From an uncultured bacterium (lineage in GTDB: Bacteria > Bacillota > Clostridia > Lachnospirales > Lachnospiraceae), in the NCBI GenBank assembly GCA_947647735.1, contig CANSLJ010000020.1, positions 1-64,000 on the forward strand: a stretch of 64,000 nt of DNA, read 5' to 3'. The notes under the pieces are model-generated. The model worked only from the letters and a program-made list of their open reading frames with translations, did no database searches and had not been told where the DNA came from. The translations under genes and the position numbers were made by a program. Positions 25,451-33,922 of the stretch are shown here, in pieces; positions within the stretch are counted from its first letter, which is position 1, and each line of letters opens with the position of its first letter.

Positions 25451-25939
25451 CTATACTTTTTCAGGCAATGCAAAACCGCTGCTGTTCTCTATCTTTATCA
25501 GCAGCCTTTCAAATACCAGATCATCGATCCCCTCTGCCAGCGTTTTATCCAGACAGTGAACCACAAGCTCATCCCCCTCCAGGGATATGGTGATCGTCCC
25601 CGGCGTGAGCGTAATGGAATTTGCAAGGATCACTCTGCCAAGCCTTGTTTTCAGGCGTGTCCGGAACTCCACGATCACAGGCTCCACGATCTCTCTGTCT
25701 GTCAGTGTCAGATGCATCACCTGGACATTTGCTTTTATGATCTCTATGACCAGTATCCATATATAATATAAAAAGAAGAGGCCCTTTTGTATCAGCGCAA
25801 TATCCTTTCTGATACTGTAGTCCATAAACCGGCACATGAAAAGATAGATCAGGGCACAGAGAATGATGCCGAGGATCGTGAGTTCCAGGGTTATTTTTCC
25901 GTTGAATATGAACCAGATTAAGAGTAGTAAAATGAACAT
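25451..25939 (-). CDS. mnhE: MrpE/MnhE-like subunit
   Basis: A 162-residue MrpE-family membrane protein, the first gene of the antiporter operon. The family core VILANSITLTPGTITIS is clear at about residues 110-125. The ATG at 25939 has GGAG six bases upstream; a TTG four codons earlier (25951) is less likely because the ribosome site would then be inside the gene. It lies only 33 bases after the TrmB stop, so it may be co-transcribed with trmB. Confidence 0.9.
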   Translation of the reverse strand: MFILLLLIWFIFNGKITLELTILGIILCALIYLFMCRFMDYSIRKDIALIQKGLFFLYYIWILVIEIIKANVQVMHLTLTDREIVEPVIVEFRTRLKTRLGRVILANSITLTPGTITISLEGDELVVHCLDKTLAEGIDDLVFERLLIKIENSSGFALPEKV

Positions 25940-25972
25940 GGGTTTCTCCAAACCGTCCGCACTGGACAGACT

Positions 25973-26620
25973 TTATTTTAATACAGGTTTAATAATGTAT
26001 TTATAAATCGGATTTCCTTTCGAGGAAAATCTCTCTTCGTATTCTGTCATGATATTTCCTTCATTCATTTTCTCATCATGATGAAGGTCGTAGGTTATTT
26101 CCGCTATTTCCCAGTGAGCAGGCTCCGTCTCCTCCACACCGAAGTCAAATAAGTCTTTGTTATCGGTTTTGAATTCCAGATGTCCGCCGGGACTGAGCAG
26201 TTCTCTGTACCGGGCGAGAAATTCCCGGGATACCAGACGCCTTTTGGCGTGCCGCTCCTTTGGCCAGGGATCGGAGAAATTCAGGTAGATCCTTGCGGCT
26301 TCCCCCTTCGCAAAATGCCGCAGGATATGTTCTGCTTCCATACGGACAAACCGGACGTTGGGAAGCGGATTTTCTTCCATTTTCTGGATTGCCCGGAGGA
26401 GCACACTGGAATACTTTTCAATGCCCACATAATCGATCTCCGGATGCCTTTCCGCCAGTTCCATTATAAATCTGCCTTTTCCGGTTCCGATCTCTATATG
26501 GATATCGTTGTCATTGCCAAAAATTTCATGCCACTTTCCGGCACATTCGCTCTCTTCGGGAACCACATATTCACTGGCTCCGATCGCTTCTCTGGAGCCG
26601 GGGATATTTCGCAGGCGCAT
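25973..26620 (-). CDS. trmB: tRNA (guanine-N7)-methyltransferase
   Basis: A 215-residue Rossmann-fold methyltransferase that makes m7G46 in tRNA using S-adenosylmethionine. The binding motif IHIEIGTGKGRF and the family signature NFSDPWPKERHAKRRL are both present. Length is normal. The start follows AAGGAG. It is followed closely by the antiporter operon. Confidence 0.95.
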   Translation of the reverse strand: MRLRNIPGSREAIGASEYVVPEESECAGKWHEIFGNDNDIHIEIGTGKGRFIMELAERHPEIDYVGIEKYSSVLLRAIQKMEENPLPNVRFVRMEAEHILRHFAKGEAARIYLNFSDPWPKERHAKRRLVSREFLARYRELLSPGGHLEFKTDNKDLFDFGVEETEPAHWEIAEITYDLHHDEKMNEGNIMTEYEERFSSKGNPIYKYIIKPVLK

Positions 26621-26752
26621 AGTATTCTCCTTCGTGTGATGATCTTGATTTTCCTCATTATTTTACACTTTTTTAAAAAAAAATCAATCTTCAATTTTAT
26701 AGCGGGCGGGGATTTCCATATAGACAGATGCATTTACGGTCCCGGGCTTCGC

Positions 26753-26781
26753 TTGATGCCGCCAAAAATCTGTGCTATACT
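26753..26781 (+). promoter_or_regulatory. Promoter of the Crp/Fnr-family gene
   Basis: TTGATG (26753-26758), 17 bases, TATACT (26776-26781). It is placed about 35 bases upstream of the start codon. Confidence 0.65.
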
Positions 26782-26814
26782 TGGCAAAACAGCGATATAT
26801 AGAGAGATATGCCC

Positions 26815-27492
26815 ATGATTTCTGACCCGATTTCAATAGAATTTTACGAATACTTTCCGATCTGGAATCAACTGACGCCCCGGCAGCAGGAAAAAGTTGC
26901 TGCCAAAATATCATTCCACACCGTAAAAAAGGGAACCATGCTTCACAGCGGTATGGACTGTACCGGTCTGCTGCTGATAAGAACCGGGCAGCTCCGGGCG
27001 TTTATCCTCTCAAGGGAGGGGCGGGAGGTTACCATCTACCGGTTGTTTGACCGGGATATCTGCCTGTTTTCTGCCCCCTGCGTCCTGCACTCCATCCAGT
27101 TTGACGTAACGATCATGGCGGAAAAGGACACGGAACTATGGGTCATCCCCGCGGATGTCTATAAACAGCTCATGGAGCAATCCGCCGTTGTATCCAATTA
27201 CACCAACGAAATAATGGCCTCCCGGTTTTCGGAGGTCATGTGGCTGATGGAACAGATCATGTGGCACAGTATGGACAAACGGGTGGCATCATTCCTTCTG
27301 GAGGAAGCCGCCATTGAAAACACCAGCCTTCTGCACATCACTCACGAGAGTATCGCCAATCATCTGGGAACGCACCGTGAGGTGGTGACCCGTATGCTCC
27401 GCTATTTTCAGAGCGAGGGCATGACTAAATTATCCCGGGGTACGGTGGAGCTTACAGACATGACAAAATTGAAGATCCTGAGCGGAACATAG
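26815..27492 (+). CDS. Crp/Fnr-family transcriptional regulator
   Basis: A 225-residue regulator with an N-terminal cyclic-nucleotide-binding-like beta-roll (about residues 20-125) and a C-terminal winged helix (HITHESIANHLGTHREVVTRMLRYF). The Fnr-type N-terminal Cys cluster is not present, so an oxygen-sensing iron-sulfur cluster is unlikely. The ATG at 26815 is preferred over 26809 because AGAGAG then has 8-base spacing. It converges on the CoA-disulfide-reductase operon, and regulation of that redox operon is possible but unproven. Confidence 0.9.
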   Translation: MISDPISIEFYEYFPIWNQLTPRQQEKVAAKISFHTVKKGTMLHSGMDCTGLLLIRTGQLRAFILSREGREVTIYRLFDRDICLFSAPCVLHSIQFDVTIMAEKDTELWVIPADVYKQLMEQSAVVSNYTNEIMASRFSEVMWLMEQIMWHSMDKRVASFLLEEAAIENTSLLHITHESIANHLGTHREVVTRMLRYFQSEGMTKLSRGTVELTDMTKLKILSGT

Positions 27493-27502
27493 AAAAAATC
27501 AA

Positions 27503-27540
27503 CGCCGTCAGCCGAATCTGCAGCTGACGGCGCTTTTATT
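27503..27540. terminator. Bidirectional terminator
   Basis: A 10-bp perfect stem CGCCGTCAGC/GCTGACGGCG with a 10-base loop, followed by CTTTTATT on the plus strand and by a run of U on the minus strand. It separates the convergent regulator and CoA-disulfide-reductase genes. Confidence 0.85.
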
Positions 27541-27554
27541 CTTTGCTCGCTATT

Positions 27555-29246
27555 TTATCGATCCATCCCACAGGCAGTGGCGGATTCGATCAGACGGCGG
27601 TCGTGGGTCACCGCGTCATAGAACCGGAAGCCTCCGGCAAAGTTATACGCCTCATAACCATACCCTGCCAGGATCCGGCAGGCAATATAGCTGCGCAGGC
27701 CGCTCTGGCAGATCACATAGACCGGTTTATCCCGCTCCACCTCATCCAGCCGCTCCCGCAGCTCGTCTACAGGAATATTCCGGAATCCGTCGATATGTCC
27801 GCCACTGTACTCCCCTGTCGTCCGGACATCCAGCAGAATAGCGCTTCCATCCCGGGCAAGCCGATCCAGATCCTCCAGAAACCACTGCCGGAGAATGCCC
27901 TTTTCGATATTGTCAATCATAAAGCCCGCCATATTGACCGGATCTTTCGCGGAGGAATAGGGCGGAGCATAGGCCAGATCCAGCTCTTTCAGTTCGGCAG
28001 CCTTCATCCCCATACGGATGGCGGCAGCCAGAACGTCAATGCGCTTATCCACGCCCTCATAACCGACGATCTGAGCGCCTAAAAGACGATAGGTCTCCTT
28101 CTCGAACACCACTTTCATGGTCATCAGCTTTCCGCCGGGATAGTAACCGGCATGGTTCATGGGGGAGAGAATGACCTTATCCACATCCAGTCCCGCTTTT
28201 TTCGCGGCAGTCTCGTTGACGCCTGTAACGGCGGCAGTCAGGTCAAAGACTTTGATGACGCTGCTGCCCTGGGAACCGGAATAACGGCTGTTCCCGCCGC
28301 AGATGTTATCGGCGGCGATACGCCCCTGCTTGTTGGCAGGACCCGCCAGAGAGATCAGCGCATCCTGTCCGGTGACAATGTGCTTCACCTGCACTGCGTC
28401 CCCCACGGCATAGATGTCCGGAACTGAGGTCTCCATTCGCTCATTTACTATGATACTATCCTTCACGCCCAGCGCCAACCCCGCATCCTTCGCAAGGGCA
28501 GTATCCGGAGTGACGCCAATCGCCAGAACCACCAGATCGGCTCGAAGCGCCGGTGCGTCCTGCAGCAGAATGTCCACCTTGCCGCCGTTTTCCGCAAATC
28601 CCTCCACCGTGTGTCCCAGAACCAGCCTGATACCGTGCCTGCGCATCTCACCGTGGATGAACGCTGCCATGTCAGGGTCAAAAGGATTCATCAACTGCCT
28701 TGGCCGCTGGACGATGGTGACTTCCATACCCAGCTTTTGCAGATTTTCCGCCAGTTCCAGGCCGATAAACCCTCCTCCTGCCAGCACTGCCGATTTCGGG
28801 TGATGCCTGTCAATGTATTCTTTGATCCGGAAGGTATCCTCTACCGTTCGCAAAGTAAACACCTGCTCCAGCCCCGTCCCCGGAACTCTGGGTCTGGCGG
28901 GTTTGGCTCCGGGGGACAGGATGAGTTTATCGTAGCTTTCCTCGAATATCTCTCCTGTCTCCAGATTTTTAACGGAGACCGTTTTCTGATCCGGATGGAT
29001 GGCGGTAACTTCGTGATGTACCTTCATGCGAACCCGGAAACGGGAAAAGAAGCTCTCAGGCGTCTGAAGTGTCAGCGCCTCGGGATTGGAAATCACATCC
29101 CCGATATAATAGGGAAGGCCGCAGTTGGCATAAGAGACATAGCCTGACCGCTCGAAAACTACGATCTCAGCCTGTTCGTCCAGTCTGCGGATGCGTGCCG
29201 CCGCAGTAGCGCCTCCCGCCACGCCGCCTACGATCACTACTTTCAT
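27555..29246 (-). CDS. CoA-disulfide reductase with rhodanese domain
   Basis: A 563-residue FAD/NAD(P)H flavoprotein. The N-terminal FAD site VIVGGVAGGATAAARIRR and the single redox Cys42 in SYANCGLPYYIG identify the CoA-disulfide/persulfide reductase class. A second nucleotide site is AVLAGGGFIGLELAENL. The C-terminal about 100 residues are a rhodanese domain with active-site CQSGLRS. Such fusions reduce CoA disulfide or per/polysulfide and handle sulfane sulfur in the cytoplasm. Its start overlaps the stop of the rhodanese gene (ATGA). Confidence 0.93.
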   Translation of the reverse strand: MKVVIVGGVAGGATAAARIRRLDEQAEIVVFERSGYVSYANCGLPYYIGDVISNPEALTLQTPESFFSRFRVRMKVHHEVTAIHPDQKTVSVKNLETGEIFEESYDKLILSPGAKPARPRVPGTGLEQVFTLRTVEDTFRIKEYIDRHHPKSAVLAGGGFIGLELAENLQKLGMEVTIVQRPRQLMNPFDPDMAAFIHGEMRRHGIRLVLGHTVEGFAENGGKVDILLQDAPALRADLVVLAIGVTPDTALAKDAGLALGVKDSIIVNERMETSVPDIYAVGDAVQVKHIVTGQDALISLAGPANKQGRIAADNICGGNSRYSGSQGSSVIKVFDLTAAVTGVNETAAKKAGLDVDKVILSPMNHAGYYPGGKLMTMKVVFEKETYRLLGAQIVGYEGVDKRIDVLAAAIRMGMKAAELKELDLAYAPPYSSAKDPVNMAGFMIDNIEKGILRQWFLEDLDRLARDGSAILLDVRTTGEYSGGHIDGFRNIPVDELRERLDEVERDKPVYVICQSGLRSYIACRILAGYGYEAYNFAGGFRFYDAVTHDRRLIESATACGMDR

Positions 29247-29566
29247 TTCGATTCCTCCTTTCCGGTATAAGCGGAAATCCCGCCGATATTTTTTACACGA
29301 AGATACCCCATATGTTGCAATTCCTCCACCGCCTGCCGGCTTCTGGCTCCACTCTGGCAGTATACAAAGAGCGGGGTATCCTTGTCAGGAACCACCGTCT
29401 CCACCCTTTTGATCTCCTGAAGCGGGATGTTTTTGCTGCCGGGAATACGGCCTGTCTGGTATTCCTGAACCGTACGGACATCCAGCAGAACCGCACCGCC
29501 TGTTTCGCCATATTCCTTTACTCCCTCATTGATATCAGGACCACGTAGAAAATCGAAAAATCCCAT
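29243..29566 (-). CDS. Single-domain rhodanese
   Basis: A 107-residue sulfurtransferase domain with active-site loop CQSGARS (Cys70) and the typical LLDVRTVQEYQTGRIPGSKNIP stretch split around the CDC25-like fold. It transfers sulfane sulfur, probably together with the thioredoxin and reductase encoded on either side. No signal peptide is present. Confidence 0.93.
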   Translation of the reverse strand: MGFFDFLRGPDINEGVKEYGETGGAVLLDVRTVQEYQTGRIPGSKNIPLQEIKRVETVVPDKDTPLFVYCQSGARSRQAVEELQHMGYLRVKNIGGISAYTGKEESK

Positions 29567-29578
29567 TGTCTCACCTCC

Positions 29579-29884
29579 TTACAGCATTGCGAGAATCTGG
29601 CTCTTCGAGCCTGCGCCCACAGACTGACGGACGATCTTGCCGTCTTTCATCACCACCAGAGTCGGAATGCTCATTACGTTAAACTGCCTGGCAAGTTCCG
29701 GCTGTTCGTCCACATTGATCTTGCCGACCTTGATATCGGAGCATTCTCCCGCAATTTCCTCCACGATCGGAGCAACCATACGGCACGGGCCGCACCAGGA
29801 TGCCCAAAAATCCAGCAGAACCGGCTTATCAGAGTGAATGACCTCCTCCTGAAAATTTCCTTTGTGTATCGTTATAGCTGACAT
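29579..29884 (-). CDS. trxA: Thioredoxin
   Basis: A 101-residue thioredoxin with active site WASWCGPC (Cys31, Cys34) and the cis-Pro region MSIPTLVV. It is the first gene of the trx/rhodanese/CoA-disulfide-reductase operon, 12 bases before the rhodanese. It reduces protein disulfides and may pull persulfide sulfur from the rhodanese. The start follows AAGGAGG. Confidence 0.95.
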   Translation of the reverse strand: MSAITIHKGNFQEEVIHSDKPVLLDFWASWCGPCRMVAPIVEEIAGECSDIKVGKINVDEQPELARQFNVMSIPTLVVMKDGKIVRQSVGAGSKSQILAML

Positions 29885-29970
29885 AAGTTATCCTCCTTTT
29901 TAATTTAGCCTTGACTTTTATTTGCAGGCTTCTATTTTACATAGTTTACCTGAAACCGAACCCGGCTTCC

Positions 29971-29983
29971 GTGATAAAATCAC
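29971..29983. promoter_or_regulatory. Inverted repeat upstream of thioredoxin operon
   Basis: GTGAT-AAA-ATCAC is a perfect 5+5 inverted repeat about 87 bases upstream of the thioredoxin start. It resembles half-sites of Crp/Fnr-type regulators, and one such gene lies at the other end of this operon. The 281-base divergent gap also has a TATAAT (30077-30082) facing the carboxypeptidase gene. Confidence 0.35.
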
Positions 29984-30165
29984 CCTCAGCCGGATCTGGT
30001 TCTGCGGATCAACCGGGGCTGCAGGCGAAGAAAAACTATAAATCCCGATTTTATAGAAAATTTAAATATTCTGTGCTATAATAGCAAACATCTGATAAAG
30101 TCATACATAGGGCACTAAATATGCGGGTTTGTGAATCCAAACGCCCGCAGGAGAAATTACCGTTT

Positions 30166-31653
30166 ATGAATTTCAAAAAGAAAAAATCTTTTGTTATCTA
30201 TATAATTACCCTTTTACTGTCTGTGTCTGTTCTGATACAGTCCTCTTTTCCTGCTCTCGCGGCACCTGAGGAGGAACCTTTAAACGAGGTGGATCAGGCG
30301 GCGCAGGAGCGCCTCCTGCTTCCCGTGCAGACCAACGATCTTGCCGCCTGGCCTACCGGCCCTGCTGTTACCGCACAGTCTGCCATTTTAATGGAAGCGG
30401 ATACAGGCACTGTTTTATATGCCAAAAATATTCACGAGGAACTTTACCCTGCCAGCACCACAAAAATGCTGACCTGCCTGGTCGCTGTGGAACAGTGCGC
30501 CATGAACGAAACCGTAAATTTTTCTTATGAAGCTGTAAGCGCCGTTCCCGGTGACGGTTCCAACATGGGTATGGATGCGGGAGAATATCTGTCCATGGAG
30601 GAATGCCTTTACGGGATCATGGTTGCCTCCGCCAACGAAGTGGCGAATGCTGTGGCGGAACATGTGGCAGGTTCTCTGGACGGTTTTGCGGAGATGATGA
30701 ATCAGAAAGCCGCGGAACTGGGCTGTCAGAATACTCATTTTGTCAATGCAAACGGGCTTCATTCGGACGACCACTACACCAGCGCTTATGACCTTGCCCT
30801 GATCGCAAGAGCCTATTTTCAAAATGATGTTCTGCGGCGTATCGGCAATACGCCTTCCTATCATTTTATTCCTTCCGCCGGACAGCCCGATGATTTTTAT
30901 AAGACAAACAAGCATAAACTGATCACCGGAGAATATCCTTATGAGGGCATTATAGGCGGAAAAACCGGCTATACCGACCCGGCGGGACAAACGCTTGTTA
31001 CCGGATGCGAACAGGCGGGCATGCGTCTGATCTGTGTGGTTATGTTGGAAAATGCTCCCGCGCAGTTTGAAGATACCATGACTTTATTTGACTATGGTTA
31101 TCAGAACTTTGTAAAAGCAGGTATTGCGGACAATGATACGCTGCATATCATCAGTAATTCCAGTTTTTTTTACACGGGAAACGATATTTTTGGAAATTCC
31201 TCTCCCATTCTCTCCATCGCTCCCGGGGATTATGTTATTCTGCCGAATATGGCAAGTTTCAATGATCTCACCTCCAAAATCGATTATGAAGCCGCAGATC
31301 TGGAGAAAAATGAGATCGCAGAGATATCATATTATTATCACGATAATCTCATCGGTTCCGGAAAAATTGTTTTCTCCTCCCGGAGCACACATACCTATGA
31401 GTTTAACAGCAGTGATGAACCTGTTACGGGCAGACCGGATAATGTGATCTTTATCAACATTAAATTGCTTATCATCATCATTTCCTCCATCGCCGCTGTC
31501 ACCATTTTGATACTGATCCTTCACTCCGTTTTCTACAGCAGGCAGGATTACCGTCACGGGCGCCAGCGCAAAAAACAGATCCGCCGCGACCGCCGCCTGA
31601 ACCGGAGGGAACGCAGGCTCGCAAAGCGCAAACGCAAAAGAAGGAGGCGATAA
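30166..31653 (+). CDS. D-alanyl-D-alanine carboxypeptidase (peptidase S11)
   Basis: A 495-residue low-molecular-weight penicillin-binding protein. A signal peptide (about residues 1-33, ending ALAA) precedes the catalytic domain with the three active-site motifs STTK (Ser97), SAN and KTG. It trims the terminal D-Ala from peptidoglycan stem peptides outside the membrane. Unusually, the C-terminus has a strong membrane helix and then about 45 residues dominated by Arg and Lys, which should be cytoplasmic. The ATG at 30166 starts right at the signal peptide; the frame is open from an ATG at 30121. Confidence 0.92.
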   Translation: MNFKKKKSFVIYIITLLLSVSVLIQSSFPALAAPEEEPLNEVDQAAQERLLLPVQTNDLAAWPTGPAVTAQSAILMEADTGTVLYAKNIHEELYPASTTKMLTCLVAVEQCAMNETVNFSYEAVSAVPGDGSNMGMDAGEYLSMEECLYGIMVASANEVANAVAEHVAGSLDGFAEMMNQKAAELGCQNTHFVNANGLHSDDHYTSAYDLALIARAYFQNDVLRRIGNTPSYHFIPSAGQPDDFYKTNKHKLITGEYPYEGIIGGKTGYTDPAGQTLVTGCEQAGMRLICVVMLENAPAQFEDTMTLFDYGYQNFVKAGIADNDTLHIISNSSFFYTGNDIFGNSSPILSIAPGDYVILPNMASFNDLTSKIDYEAADLEKNEIAEISYYYHDNLIGSGKIVFSSRSTHTYEFNSSDEPVTGRPDNVIFINIKLLIIIISSIAAVTILILILHSVFYSRQDYRHGRQRKKQIRRDRRLNRRERRLAKRKRKRRRR

Positions 31654-31722
31654 ATTTTTATTGCCTTTGAAGCCCGTTTGTGTTACACTATGTGGCAGGG
31701 AAATTTAAAAACCTGAAAATCT

Positions 31723-31796
31723 GTTTCTGTAGCTCAGCAGGATAGAGCGTCCGCCTCCTAAGCGGAAGGCCAGCGGTTCGAATCCGCTCAGGAACG
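31723..31796 (+). tRNA. tRNA-Arg (anticodon CCU)
   Basis: A full cloverleaf of 74 nt. Acceptor arms GTTTCTG/CAGGAAC pair over seven positions. The D stem is GCTC/GAGC, the anticodon stem TCCGC/GCGGA encloses the loop CTCCTAA with anticodon CCT, and the T arm is AGCGG-TTCGAAT-CCGCT. The 3' CCA is not encoded. It reads AGG codons. Confidence 0.95.
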
Positions 31797-31799
31797 TGA

Positions 31800-31844
31800 A
31801 AAATGCTGAAAATCTTGATTTTGAGGTTTTCAGCATTTTTATTT
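31800..31844 (+). terminator. Terminator after tRNA-Arg
   Basis: AAAATGCTGAAAA pairs with TTTTCAGCATTTT, followed by a U-rich tract. Confidence 0.85.
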
Positions 31845-31882
31845 AATCGATATAATGGTCATCAACGCTCAAGGAGAGATAC

Positions 31883-32863
31883 ATGAATTACATCGTACTT
31901 GATCTGGAATGGAATCAGGGTAATCCACAGCGTGAGCCGGAAGTATACGGCGTTCCTTTTGAGATCGTAGAGATCGGCGCTATAAAATTAAATGAAGAAA
32001 AAAAGATGATCGGTGAGTTCAATCAGCTTGTAAAGCCGCAGCTTTACCATGAATTAAACCATATCACCAGAAAACTGATCCATCTGCAGATGGCACAACT
32101 TGAACATGGCAGGCCCTTTCCGAAAGTCTTTCAGGATTTTCTGGAGTGGTGCGGCGATGATTTCCTGTTCTGCACATGGGGACCGCTGGATCTGGAAGAG
32201 CTTCAGAAAAACATGAAATATTATGATCTGGAGCCTTTATCCGATAAACCTCTGAAATTTTATGATGTACAGAAGCTGTTCAGCATCGCTTTTGAAGATA
32301 AGAAAACGAGACGTTCCCTGGAATATGCGGTGGATTTTTTACAGATTGAAAAAGACATCCCTTTTCACAGAGCTTTCAGCGATGCCTATTATACGGCACG
32401 GGTGCTGGCAAGGATCAAAGATAAGAGTGCATTAGAGCATTATTCCTTTGATACTTTTATCAAGCCCAAAACCCGGAAAGAAGAGATCAAGATCATTTTT
32501 GACAATTACGCAAAATATATTTCCAGAGAGTTCCCCACAAAATCGGAAGCGCTGGCAGATAAGGAAGTGACGAGCTGCCGCTGTTATATCTGCCATAAAA
32601 ATATCCGTCGGAAGATCAAATGGTTCTCTCCCAACGGAAAACATTATTTTGCGGTGTCCTGTTGTGATAAACACGGTTACATGAAAGGTAAGATCCGTGT
32701 CCGCAAAACAGAGGACAACACTGTCTATGTCGTAAAAACAGAAAAATTCATTTCCCCTGAGGAGATGGAGGCGATCAAAGGTCGTCTTCAGCACGCAAAG
32801 GAAATGCGTAAGCTGCATAAAAGAAAACGCCTCAGGAAACCCCGTAAGCTTCCGGAAAATTAA
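31883..32863 (+). CDS. DEDDh 3'-5' exonuclease domain protein
   Basis: A 326-residue protein with an N-terminal RNase T/DnaQ-like exonuclease fold. The acidic motifs are YIVLDLEWNQG (Exo I), WGPLDLEELQ (Exo II) and HRAFSDAYYTARV (Exo III), so all DEDDh metal ligands can be seen. It resembles the KapD/ERI-1 type. The C-terminal region has a possible zinc site (CRCYIC ... CCDKH) and ends with a basic Lys/Arg-rich tail, suggesting nucleic-acid binding. Substrate unknown. The last 32 bases overlap the convergent DUF3881-type gene. Confidence 0.85.
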   Translation: MNYIVLDLEWNQGNPQREPEVYGVPFEIVEIGAIKLNEEKKMIGEFNQLVKPQLYHELNHITRKLIHLQMAQLEHGRPFPKVFQDFLEWCGDDFLFCTWGPLDLEELQKNMKYYDLEPLSDKPLKFYDVQKLFSIAFEDKKTRRSLEYAVDFLQIEKDIPFHRAFSDAYYTARVLARIKDKSALEHYSFDTFIKPKTRKEEIKIIFDNYAKYISREFPTKSEALADKEVTSCRCYICHKNIRRKIKWFSPNGKHYFAVSCCDKHGYMKGKIRVRKTEDNTVYVVKTEKFISPEEMEAIKGRLQHAKEMRKLHKRKRLRKPRKLPEN

Positions 32864-33728
32864 TGGTGCCCTGCATCCAGATCGTTCCCTTAAACCGGCG
32901 TCCCGGTGCAGGTTCTCCATATAGATCCTTTTTGTTGATACACACATCGAATACCAGGTCATTGCAGGAGAGAGTCATGATACAGAGCTCTTCTCCTGTC
33001 AGTCTGTTTTTCGTACTGCTGCACTCTGTGATCTCTCCCAGTACGGAATACTGATCGCACTCTACCCCATAGGGCATGAAATAACTATCCACAAGACTTA
33101 AAACGTCTTCTTTCCTGATCTTTTTGGAGATGGCGTTATAAGTGTCCATATCCTCCAGAGTCAATGTTTCTATCGCCTCTTCGTCGCCCTGCCTTGCCTG
33201 TGCGATCAACTTATTACGGTTGGTTGTTTCCTTCTCGATCTTTGCCATATCCGCCTCATTTTTCAAGATAGGCAGAAGAATCTTCCCGCTGGTGGAAAGA
33301 GAGCTGAGCGTCAGGCTGGTTCCCCGCACCGGCAGGCGGTTTCCGTATTTTATTTTGGCATAATCCATCATATTCTGCAGATAGAATATCAGAGAAACAC
33401 CTACCCGCATATCATTACAGACTCCCGCATAGGACTCCTTTTCCGCATGGCGTTCCACGGAAATATCCTCCTCCGTGGAGATACCGTCCCCACGGAAATA
33501 GGGGAAGCTGTATTCATATGTGAATTCGTCTTTCTCATCAAATTCACCACAGACAGTAATACCGACGCGATCAGCGAAATCTTTGCAGAATTCTGCCAGC
33601 ATCGTCGTCTCGGAATTTGATGTATAGCTCCTTTTGTCTGCACTCTGGATGACATCCATGATCAGATCGTGCATTTGCTTCGGGGTTTCAATCTTGCTGA
33701 AACCGATGGCGCGTAAATATTTGTGCAA
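32832..33728 (-). CDS. DUF3881-like conserved protein
   Basis: A 298-residue soluble protein that I recognise with moderate confidence as the DUF3881 family, a group known mainly from Lachnospiraceae and of unknown function. No catalytic motif is visible. The best start is the TTG at 33728 with GGAGG eight bases upstream; a GTG at 33737 abuts the ribosome site and is less likely. It is downstream of serS in the same direction, with structured repeat copy 3 between them. Confidence 0.65.
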   Translation of the reverse strand: MHKYLRAIGFSKIETPKQMHDLIMDVIQSADKRSYTSNSETTMLAEFCKDFADRVGITVCGEFDEKDEFTYEYSFPYFRGDGISTEEDISVERHAEKESYAGVCNDMRVGVSLIFYLQNMMDYAKIKYGNRLPVRGTSLTLSSLSTSGKILLPILKNEADMAKIEKETTNRNKLIAQARQGDEEAIETLTLEDMDTYNAISKKIRKEDVLSLVDSYFMPYGVECDQYSVLGEITECSSTKNRLTGEELCIMTLSCNDLVFDVCINKKDLYGEPAPGRRFKGTIWMQGTINFPEAYGVS

Positions 33729-33764
33729 AGATTTCACCTCCTCTTGCGGTTTTGGTAAAGGTCC

Positions 33765-33904
33765 GTTCGCTGAGGGGAAAATATCCCTTCATCGCCACGC
33801 TCTCGCTCTGTGAAAAGCGTAGCGGACACTAAGCTCGTGAAATACCTCGCTAAGTGCCGACGCTTTTCAAAGGGCTCTTCAGGGATATTTTCCCCTCAGC
33901 GAAC
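33765..33904 (+). repeat. Structured palindromic repeat, copy 3
   Basis: A 140-bp element in the serS/DUF3881 gap. Outer arms 33765-33788 and 33881-33904 pair perfectly over 24 bp; inner arms 33812-33820 and 33860-33868 over 9 bp. The left internal loop is 23 nt and the right 12 nt. Core sequences match copies 1 and 2 closely. Antisense to the flanking genes. Confidence 0.9.
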
Positions 33905-33922
33905 TACGTTTTCTACATTTTA

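Noticed and set aside
15903-25939. Group 4 NiFe hydrogenase or complex I
   Set aside because: Only membrane antiporter-type subunits are present; no NuoB/C/D/I-like or hydrogenase catalytic genes are seen in or beside the operon.
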